Assembly: GCA_028681035.1 (NCBI GenBank)
Contig: JAQUJJ010000176.1
Location: 1-6,248, forward strand
Source of the DNA: Candidatus Cloacimonadota bacterium
GTDB lineage: Bacteria > Cloacimonadota > Cloacimonadia > Cloacimonadales > Cloacimonadaceae
DNA: 6,248 nucleotides
Reading direction: 5' to 3'
The notes beneath the pieces were generated by a model, which saw only the letters and a list, made by a program, of their open reading frames with translations, did no database searches and had not been told where the DNA came from. The translations under genes and the position numbers were made by a program. This document shows positions 6,027 through 6,248 of this stretch, in pieces; position 1 is the stretch's first letter, and each line of letters starts with the position of its first letter.

Positions 6027-6069
6027 ACCTCCATTTATTTCTTCTATCTCTATTATAACTTCTGGAGGT
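6027..6069 (-). repeat. Inverted repeat that could mask the AAA gene's RBS
   Basis: On the minus strand ACCTCCA (6069-6063) is the exact complement of TGGAGGT (6033-6027), which contains the AAA gene's RBS. Folding could hide the RBS, but only in transcripts starting upstream of the TATAAT box at 6052-6057, because that box lies in the loop. Confidence 0.35.
6052..6057 (-). promoter_or_regulatory. Possible -10 box for the AAA ATPase operon
   Basis: TATAAT reads on the minus strand. Transcription would start near 6045, about 25 nt before the ATG at 6020, which leaves just enough leader for the GGAGGT. At the -35 distance there is only AATAAA-like sequence, so an activator or a poor basal promoter is likely if this box is used. 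Confidence 0.4.
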
Positions 6070-6101
6070 GGGTTTTTATTAAATTTCTTTCCTGAGCCTT
6101 G

Positions 6102-6157
6102 CAGAAATCCTGTCAGAATTGGAAGTTTTCAGTGATCAGATTTGCAGATTTCAGTGA
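6102..6157. repeat. Degenerate repeats of about 22 bp, possible mobile-element end
   Basis: On the plus strand AG(T/A)TTTCAGTGA occurs at 6124-6135 and 6146-6157, a period of 22 bp. A third, poorer unit lies at about 6102-6117 (GCAGAAATCC, then TCAGA). CAGATTT is also doubled at 6137-6143 and 6145-6151. On the minus strand each good unit begins TCACTGAAA. Multiple short repeats of this kind occur at the ends of IS21-type elements, and they can also be protein-binding sites. No transposase can be confirmed in the window. Confidence 0.4.
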
Positions 6158-6203
6158 CTCTTTACAACACCTGAACCAGACTTAGGCTCATCCAAGAAAA
6201 CTC

Positions 6204-6232
6204 TTGACATGATTGCGGTGCTTGTGAACAAT
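6204..6232 (+). promoter_or_regulatory. Possible promoter pointing out of the right edge
   Basis: A perfect TTGACA (6204-6209) is followed after 17 bp by AACAAT (6227-6232), four of six bases matching TATAAT. Transcription would start just before the window ends, so the gene served, if any, is outside. Confidence 0.3.
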
Positions 6233-6248
6233 TGCAAACATGTATTGT

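Noticed and set aside
5520..6095. 191-codon plus-strand frame opposite the AAA ATPase
   Set aside because: It is antisense to a gene with clear AAA motifs, has no RBS or family match, and has the His/Gln/Ile-rich look of a shadow frame.
6209..6248. Plus-strand ATG open to the window end
   Set aside because: Only 13 codons, no RBS, and it overlaps the last base of a TTGACA box; cannot be supported.
1..6248. CRISPR array or tandem-repeat system
   Set aside because: No regularly spaced repeat of CRISPR length is present; the only periodic repeats are the few degenerate units near 6102-6157.

Overview
The window looks like bacterial chromosome. The genes are compact, read with the standard bacterial code, and carry strong GGAGG-type ribosome binding sites a few bases before the chosen ATGs. 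No gene in the window fixes the taxon, so I leave it unnamed. By eye, base composition is mixed: the nuclease gene at 702-2114 and the DNA before it are clearly more AT-rich than the ADP-ribosylglycohydrolase and AAA ATPase genes. That suggests parts with different histories.

Layout. At 1-272 (+) is the C-terminal tail of a Fic-family protein cut by the window edge. At 273-701 there is no long gene, but there is dense short structure: a 44-codon small ORF with its own -10 box and RBS, a hairpin covering its start codon, and a promoter bracketed by a perfect 9-bp inverted repeat. At 702-2114 (+) is a PD-(D/E)XK nuclease of the PDDEXK_4 type. At about 2213-2371 (+) is a decayed 5' fragment of an ADP-ribosylglycohydrolase gene. 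Right after it, at 2401-3405 (+), is an intact gene of the same family. A strong hairpin at 3440-3481 lies between convergent genes. On the minus strand, an apparent two-gene operon reads from right to left: an AAA ATPase of 624 aa (6020-4146), then a 207-aa protein of unknown function (4121-3498). The right end (6021-6248) holds the operon's leader and degenerate repeats of about 22 bp that could be a mobile-element end.

How the genes may work together. The AAA ATPase and the 207-aa protein sit 24 bp apart on one strand and probably act together. The ATPase has two possible winged-helix segments and a modified Walker B (Asn in place of the usual first Asp). The other genes (Fic, nuclease, ADP-ribosylglycohydrolase plus a dead relative) are the kind of patchy accessory genes that gather in defence or genome-plasticity islands. 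No known defence system can be named from the sequence, and a joint role is inference. The best-supported unusual observation is the decayed glycohydrolase fragment, whose frameshift is explained by loss of 22 bp between two 12-bp direct repeats that are still present in the intact gene.
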